From: Mucilaginibacter terrae
GTDB taxonomy: Bacteria > Bacteroidota > Bacteroidia > Sphingobacteriales > Sphingobacteriaceae
Direction of reading: 5' to 3'
Assembly: GCF_031951985.1 (NCBI RefSeq)
Contig: NZ_JAVLVU010000001.1
Location: forward strand, 4,588,001-4,652,000
Length of the DNA stretch: 64,000 nucleotides
Shown: positions 59,887 to 64,000 of the stretch, in pieces
Layout: every line of letters starts with the position of its first letter
How positions within the stretch are numbered: the stretch's first letter is position 1
Position numbers and translations under genes: made by a program
Notes under the pieces: model-generated
What the model was told of the DNA's origin: nothing
The model's database searches: none
What the model saw: only the letters and a program-made list of their open reading frames with translations

Positions 59887-60941
59887 TAAGCTATTTTTTG
59901 TAATTCAATAATCTTTCCTCTAACGTCGGTTTTAATAAACGAGGAAATAATTTTAGTCAGGGTTTCAGTTTCAATTAAAAAGCCATCGTGGGCATAATAC
60001 GAGTCGAACTCAGAATATGCTGCTTTAGGAATATGCCGGAACAGGTATTGCTGCTCCTCAATAGGAAATAAAATATCAGATTTAATGCCAATAACCAGCG
60101 TTTGTGCCTTAATGGTGCTCAGCGCCTTCTCCAACCCGCCACGGTTGCGGCCGGCATGGTGCGAATCCATGGCCTTGGTTAAGTACCAGTAGCTGTAGGC
60201 ATTAAAACGGTTCACCAGTTTATCGCCCTGGTAACTTTGGTAGCTCGATGCGCGGTAACCATCGGTAATGTTATCATCATCCTCATGCTGGCGAATATTG
60301 TAGGCTTTATAACCACGATAAGAGAGTAGGGCCATGCTGCGTGCCGCCTTCAAACCTGCGCTGCCGCCCTCGGGTGTGCCATTGTTAAATGTAGCATCGG
60401 CCTGTAAAGCCAGGCGTTGCGACTCGTTAAAGGCAATGCCCCATGGCGAGTGTTTGGCATTGGTGGCTATTAAAATGAGTTGTTTAATACGTTCAGGCTC
60501 AATAATGCTCCATTCCAGGGCTTGCTGTCCGCCCAGTGAGCCGCCTATCAACACGTCTATTTTATCAATACCCAAATGATTGGCCAGCAGCAAGTGGGCT
60601 TGTACCATATCGCGTATGGTAACCTGCGGAAAGTTAAGATAATAAGGCTGCCCTGTAGCCGGATTGGTGCTTAGTGGATTGGTAGAGCCATAGTTTGAAC
60701 TCAATACATTGGCACAAACAATAAAATGCTCGTCGGGATTAAAAAAGTAACCCTCGCCCACAATACCCTTCCACCAGTCTAACACGTCCGAATTAGCAGT
60801 AAGCGCATGGCAAACCCACACCACATTATCTTTAGCAGCATTTAGCTTACCGTAAGTGTGATAACCAATATCCAAACCTTCGAGCTGTGCGCCCGATTCT
60901 AATTCAACTGTGCCGTTATACCGGTAGTATTGTGTACTCAT
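59886..60941 (-). CDS. metX: Homoserine O-acetyltransferase
   Basis: Acetylates L-homoserine with acetyl-CoA, first committed step of methionine synthesis. 351 residues. Alpha/beta-hydrolase-type with nucleophile elbow IGGSLGGQQALEWSI (Ser about 134), Asp in VIGIKSDILFPIEEQ (about 294) and His in YYAHDGFLIE (about 324). N-terminal VWVCHALTANSDVLDWW is family-typical. Members of this family can be acetyl or succinyl transferases; downstream MetY-type sulfhydrylase favours acetyl. Preceded by an intergenic double hairpin (60978-61074) and overlapping hom by one base. Confidence 0.95.
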   Translation of the reverse strand: MSTQYYRYNGTVELESGAQLEGLDIGYHTYGKLNAAKDNVVWVCHALTANSDVLDWWKGIVGEGYFFNPDEHFIVCANVLSSNYGSTNPLSTNPATGQPYYLNFPQVTIRDMVQAHLLLANHLGIDKIDVLIGGSLGGQQALEWSIIEPERIKQLILIATNAKHSPWGIAFNESQRLALQADATFNNGTPEGGSAGLKAARSMALLSYRGYKAYNIRQHEDDDNITDGYRASSYQSYQGDKLVNRFNAYSYWYLTKAMDSHHAGRNRGGLEKALSTIKAQTLVIGIKSDILFPIEEQQYLFRHIPKAAYSEFDSYYAHDGFLIETETLTKIISSFIKTDVRGKIIELQKIA

Positions 60942-60977
60942 TTTAAATTCTGAAAGCCCCCTCGCTATGCAATTTCA

Positions 60978-61074
60978 TTAAGTTAAGAGTATAAGAAGGT
61001 GGTCTGTGGGTACACAGACCACGGCGTGCCAGCCGATGCCTGTGTCCTCACAGGCATCTTTTCCTTAACTTAAT
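60978..61074. repeat. Two perfect 10-bp hairpins nested in an 11-bp inverted repeat
   Basis: ATTAAGTTAAG (60978-60988) pairs with CTTAACTTAAT (61064-61074). Inside are GTGGTCTGTG (60999-61008)/CACAGACCAC (61013-61022) and GATGCCTGTG (61035-61044)/CACAGGCATC (61049-61058), each with a 4-base loop. Sits between metY and metX; could reduce read-through or stabilise mRNA segments. Confidence 0.7.
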
Positions 61075-61127
61075 AACATTGTCTCTTTTGTAGGGAAAAC
61101 TTTACTATTAATCAATTAAAAACTATA

Positions 61128-62462
61128 TCAGTTCAGTTCGGCCAATGCGGCTTCCTGTTGTTTAACTTTTTCAAAAGCCTGTTCAAAATCGGCTTTAATA
61201 TCATCAATATGTTCAATACCCACGGCCACGCGCAGTAGGGTAGGCGTTACACCTGCCGATGCCTGCTCGGCTGCCGAAAGCTGTTGGTGAGTAGTAGCTG
61301 CTGGCTGTATAATAAGTGTTTTGGCATCGCCTACGTTAGCTAAGTGGCTCACTAATTCCAATGAATCGATAAAGGCCGATGCATTTTGCTTGTCACCTTT
61401 TAGCTCGAACGACAGCACCGCGCCGAAGCCATTTTTTAAATACTTTTTAGCCAGCGTATGGTGAGGAGATGATGGTAAGCCCGGGTAGTTTACTTTTTCT
61501 ACCTGCGGGTGCTGCTCTAACCAGGTTGCCAGTTCTAATGTATTATCCACATGGCGTTGCACACGCAACGATAAGGTTTCCAAACCCTGAATTAACAGGA
61601 ATGAGTTGAACGGCGACTGCGATGCACCAAAATCGCGCAAACCTTCAACCCGTGCACGTATAATATACTGGATGTTGCCAAACGGCCCGTTCACGCCAAA
61701 CACGTCCGAAAAAACTAATCCGTGGTAGCCTTCGGATGGTTGGGTAAATTGCGGATACTTGCCATTGCCCCAGTTGTAATTTCCCCCATCAACTATTACA
61801 CCGCCAATACTGGTGCCATGGCCGCCTATCCATTTGGTAGCGCTCTCTACCACCACATGCGCCCCATGTTCCAGCGGACGGAATAAATAACCGCCTGCGC
61901 CAAAAGTGTTATCAACAATTAAAGGCAAATCATACTTACGGGCTAATGCCGCTATCTGTTCAAAATCGGGGATGTTAAAACCGGGGTTGCCAATGGTTTC
62001 AAGGTATATGGCTTTGGTTTTATCGTCGATGAGTTGCTCTATGCTATCGGCATGGTCGTTTTTGGCAAAACGGGCCTCGATGCCAATGCGTTTAAAGGCA
62101 ACCTTAAACTGGTTATAGGTACCGCCGTATAAAAATGGCGAGGTTACAAAGTTATCGCCTACCTGCAAAATGTTGTTAAGCGCCAAAAACTGCGCCGCCT
62201 GGCCCGATGCTGTTGCCAAAGCTGCTACACCGCCTTCTAAAGCGGTAATGCGTTTTTCAAAAACATCGGTAGTTGGGTTCATTAAACGAGTGTAAATGTT
62301 GCCAAACTCTTTTAATGCAAAAAGGTTGGCGCCGTGCTCGGCACTGTTAAATACGTATGAAGTAGTTTGATACAATGGCACCGCGCGCGATCCGGTTGTT
62401 GGATCGGCTTGCTGGCCTGCGTGTAGTTGTAGGGTTTCGAATTTTAAATTAGATGCTGACAT
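61128..62462 (-). CDS. metY: O-acetylhomoserine sulfhydrylase (aminocarboxypropyltransferase)
   Basis: Forms homocysteine from O-acetylhomoserine and sulfide (PLP-dependent). 444 residues. Start MSASNLKFETLQLHAGQQAD; PLP phosphate region ALATASGQAAQFLALNNIL, DNTFGAGGYLFRPLEHGAHV, catalytic Lys in VVESATKWIGGHGTSIGGVI (about 209), then KYLKNGFGAVLSFELKGDK. The length and inserts are typical of MetY rather than MetB/MetC. First protein-coding gene of the metY-metX-hom operon, after a 424-base leader with riboswitch and Cys-rich ORF. Sulfide arm genes are not visible. Confidence 0.96.
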   Translation of the reverse strand: MSASNLKFETLQLHAGQQADPTTGSRAVPLYQTTSYVFNSAEHGANLFALKEFGNIYTRLMNPTTDVFEKRITALEGGVAALATASGQAAQFLALNNILQVGDNFVTSPFLYGGTYNQFKVAFKRIGIEARFAKNDHADSIEQLIDDKTKAIYLETIGNPGFNIPDFEQIAALARKYDLPLIVDNTFGAGGYLFRPLEHGAHVVVESATKWIGGHGTSIGGVIVDGGNYNWGNGKYPQFTQPSEGYHGLVFSDVFGVNGPFGNIQYIIRARVEGLRDFGASQSPFNSFLLIQGLETLSLRVQRHVDNTLELATWLEQHPQVEKVNYPGLPSSPHHTLAKKYLKNGFGAVLSFELKGDKQNASAFIDSLELVSHLANVGDAKTLIIQPAATTHQQLSAAEQASAGVTPTLLRVAVGIEHIDDIKADFEQAFEKVKQQEAALAELN

Positions 62463-62559
62463 GTTAATACGATTTAATGCTTTTGAAAACTTAGTTGCTT
62501 GGTGCTACAGGCGGAGGTAGGCTTACGCACGGGATATAGCAAGGGCCGTTGCGTAAATA

Positions 62560-62600
62560 CACGTTACATTTTGCAGTAAATGCAAAAAATGCCTAACGTG
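62560..62600. promoter_or_regulatory. Hairpin between poly-Cys ORF and metY
   Basis: CACGTTA (62560-62566) pairs with TAACGTG (62594-62600); inner CATTTTGCA (62567-62575) pairs with TGCAAAAAATG (62581-62591) with a two-base bulge. It starts about nine bases beyond the stop of the poly-Cys ORF on the minus strand. No U tract follows, so a classical terminator is not obvious; could be an attenuating or translation-blocking fold. Confidence 0.45.
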
Positions 62601-62608
62601 CGGTGCCT

Positions 62609-62719
62609 TTAACAGCAGCAACACATGCAAATACAAGCATTGGCAGCGTTGTAAATCACAAGTGCACCCGTTGGGGCAGCAAATAAGTTGGCAGTAGTAA
62701 AGTAGTTAACTTGTTTCAT
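62609..62719 (-). CDS. Poly-cysteine leader peptide ORF of the met operon
   Basis: 36 codons, from ATG 62717-62719 to TAA 62609-62611: MKQVNYFTTANLFAAPTGAL, then VIYNAAN and the tail ACICMCCCC-stop. Six of the last eight residues are Cys, one is Met. It lies about 40 bases downstream of the SAM-I aptamer and about 150 bases upstream of metY, in the transcript leader. Cys-rich upstream ORFs acting as cysteine-sensing attenuators are known in mycobacteria and other bacteria; here the order riboswitch - peptide - sulfhydrylase suggests a second layer of sulfur control. Translation is not proven. Confidence 0.6.
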   Translation of the reverse strand: MKQVNYFTTANLFAAPTGALVIYNAANACICMCCCC

Positions 62720-62749
62720 GGCTATTAACTTATATCCCCCGGCCGTAAT

Positions 62750-62840
62750 ATCCAAACCGGGACAGGAATTGGCACCTTCTCCGTTCATCGGAGGGTTGCC
62801 AGCGGGTCATGGAGCCTGATCTCTCGCCGCTTCTTTATAA
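62750..62840 (-). ncRNA. SAM-I-type (S-box) riboswitch of the met operon
   Basis: On the minus strand: AGCGG ... GATCAGGCTCCATGACC ... CCGCT (paired P2), GGCAACC, the perfect P3 hairpin CTCCG-ATGAA-CGGAG, then AAGGTGCCAATTCC. These follow the S-box order GGCCC..UGA, GGCAACC, GGUGCnAAnUCC. A hairpin TCCCGG/CCGGGGGA (about 62738-62764) just 3' could be the switching platform; the usual P1 helix is not clearly resolved. S-adenosylmethionine binding should lower expression of metY-metX-hom and possibly of the leader peptide. Confidence 0.85.
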
Positions 62841-62893
62841 ATCAAAACCTCAGTGAAGAGTATTTTTGATCAATGGTGTTTAAACCGTTGGTG

Positions 62894-62901
62894 CAAATGT
62901 A
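62894..62901 (-). promoter_or_regulatory. Putative -7 promoter element of the met operon
   Basis: Minus strand TACATTTG (TAnnTTTG consensus), about 55 bases before the riboswitch core; places the transcription start near 62887 and gives a leader of about 424 bases. Confidence 0.5.
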
Positions 62902-63049
62902 AGTGCTAATAGTTGAACTATGCAAGAATTATTTTGATTTTGTTGCAAAATGCCGCTTACGCTGCTGCAATCATATTTAAATCAGCAAAAATATTACGGC
63001 GTATTATAAATAAGTGCTATTTTTCAGCATCCTAAATAATCTGGACTAT

Positions 63050-64000
63050 ATGTTTCTGTTATCACAATTAACCGGCCGGGGTGCAAAGCTATCCTTCAAC
63101 AAGCATCTGTTTGTATTTTTACTAACCCTATTGTTTTCTTTTCAGGCATTTTCGCAATCAGGCTCTAACTACAATCTGTTGTGGCGCATCAGCGGTAAAA
63201 ATCTTAAAAAGCCTTCCTATTTATTAGGCACTATACATACTAAAAATAAACACGCGTTCGGGTACAGTGATTCGGTTGTGCTTGCCTTGCAAAAATGCGA
63301 TGCATTTGCCCGGGAGTTACACCCTGATTCTACCGTGGCTGCGGCCTATCGGGCCAGTGCGGCCGAAGAAGACAGCAAACTCCGCAAGGCACTTTCGGCC
63401 AGCCAGTATAGTACCTTAGCCCAGCGTTTTGAAGATAAAAAAGGATACCCCATTGCCATTGCCGATGCATACGCCATTCAGGATCTATTAAAGACCGGCA
63501 AAGGTAAACCCGATGAAAAAAACACTTTTGCCGATGATTATCTGTACGGCATTGCACGTACCCTGCATAAAAACATTTACGGTCTCGAGAAATTTGACGA
63601 CCAGATAGCATGGTTGAGTAACGAAGATAAAATTATAACTGCCATAGAGGCTTATGTTGATGATAAACCTTTAACTACCGGAGATGCCTTTGAAGAAAAG
63701 CTGGCAGAACTGTATGTTAAAGGTAATTTAGATAATATAAGTAAGTACCTGGAAGAAAGCAGCGCTTTGGATGCCGCATGGGTTACCCGTAATAAAAACA
63801 TGCTCAATAGCATGCTGGGCGTGATGCCGCAATCATCGTTATTTACGTCCGTAGGCGTAGCGCATTTACCGGGTAAAGATGGTTTGATAGCGCTGTTACA
63901 GGCTCAGGGCTATACGGTAACACCTGTACAGTCTGCTTTTTCCGGTATCAGCTCCCAGTTTAAACCCGACCCACTGGTCTACAACTGGGCAACTTTTAAC
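63050..64000 (+). CDS. TraB/GumN family protein (3' end outside window)
   Basis: 317 codons are inside the window with no stop. A signal or anchor segment (LFVFLLTLLFSFQAFSQ, about 24-36) is followed by NLLWRISGKNLKKPSYLLGT, where the WRISG...LLGTIH pattern with His is the family's metal-binding start; then FARELHPDSTV (Glu) and LFTSVGVAHLPGKDGLIALL with the closing GVAHLPG. TraB/GumN proteins are predicted metal-dependent proteases of the Tiki/TraB class; bacterial substrates are unknown. Divergent from the met operon. Confidence 0.85.
   Translation, partial: MFLLSQLTGRGAKLSFNKHLFVFLLTLLFSFQAFSQSGSNYNLLWRISGKNLKKPSYLLGTIHTKNKHAFGYSDSVVLALQKCDAFARELHPDSTVAAAYRASAAEEDSKLRKALSASQYSTLAQRFEDKKGYPIAIADAYAIQDLLKTGKGKPDEKNTFADDYLYGIARTLHKNIYGLEKFDDQIAWLSNEDKIITAIEAYVDDKPLTTGDAFEEKLAELYVKGNLDNISKYLEESSALDAAWVTRNKNMLNSMLGVMPQSSLFTSVGVAHLPGKDGLIALLQAQGYTVTPVQSAFSGISSQFKPDPLVYNWATFN

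Noticed and set aside
49..64000. CRISPR array or prophage
   Set aside because: No regularly spaced direct repeats; repeats found are palindromic and singly dispersed, and no phage structural or integrase gene is seen.

Overview
The window looks like a Bacteroidota chromosome, most probably Sphingobacteriaceae (Mucilaginibacter/Pedobacter-like). The signs are a SusC/SusD pair with a giant hybrid two-component regulator, many DUF families typical of this phylum (DUF5686, DUF4833, DUF1761), starts without Shine-Dalgarno sequences, and several TAnnTTTG-type -7 promoter elements. No rRNA, CRISPR array, plasmid or phage module is seen.

Layout. 0-20 kb is mostly housekeeping and small conserved genes: an SPOUT RNA methyltransferase, galK, an Fpg-like glycosylase, an unusual class II tRNA with its own promoter and terminator, a CPBP protease, pirin, DinB, an Ldh2-type dehydrogenase, a pseudouridine synthase, panB, carA with an overlapping small upstream ORF, a nucleoid-associated protein, an XRE regulator behind a perfect hairpin, a CAP-domain protein and a UGT-type glycosyltransferase. 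Short palindromic and direct intergenic repeats are dense here. 20-24.7 kb is a worn segment: a truncated endonuclease/exonuclease/phosphatase remnant, a fimbrillin-like lipoprotein whose signal peptide is broken, and a 125-bp MITE with perfect 20-bp ends.

24.7-43.5 kb is a polysaccharide utilization locus: GH43-like enzyme, alpha/beta hydrolase, an SGNH esterase interrupted by an in-frame TAG, GH2 beta-galactosidase, hybrid sensor/AraC regulator, SusC, SusD and a GH106-type alpha-L-rhamnosidase. The set suggests a galactose- and rhamnose-containing plant glycan (pectic rhamnogalacturonan side chains or arabinogalactan), sensed by the hybrid regulator, imported by SusCD and cut by the surface or periplasmic enzymes.

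43.9-57.2 kb returns to core genes: mnmE, a HAD phosphatase, a membrane-anchored metallophosphoesterase, then a tight operon (CDP-alcohol phosphatidyltransferase, DUF4833, fatty acid hydroxylase, PAP2/Aur1-like) that looks like inositol-phospholipid or sphingolipid head-group synthesis, a DUF5686 outer-membrane protein, and a GT87-GT2-deacetylase operon.

57.5-64 kb ends with a methionine operon on the minus strand, metY-metX-hom. It has a long leader containing a TAnnTTTG promoter, a SAM-I-type riboswitch and a 36-codon ORF ending in ACICMCCCC-stop. This apparent two-layer control (SAM aptamer plus a poly-cysteine leader peptide) is the most novel-looking signal in the window; the odd tRNA at 6056-6167 is second. 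The last gene, a TraB/GumN-family protein, runs off the right edge.
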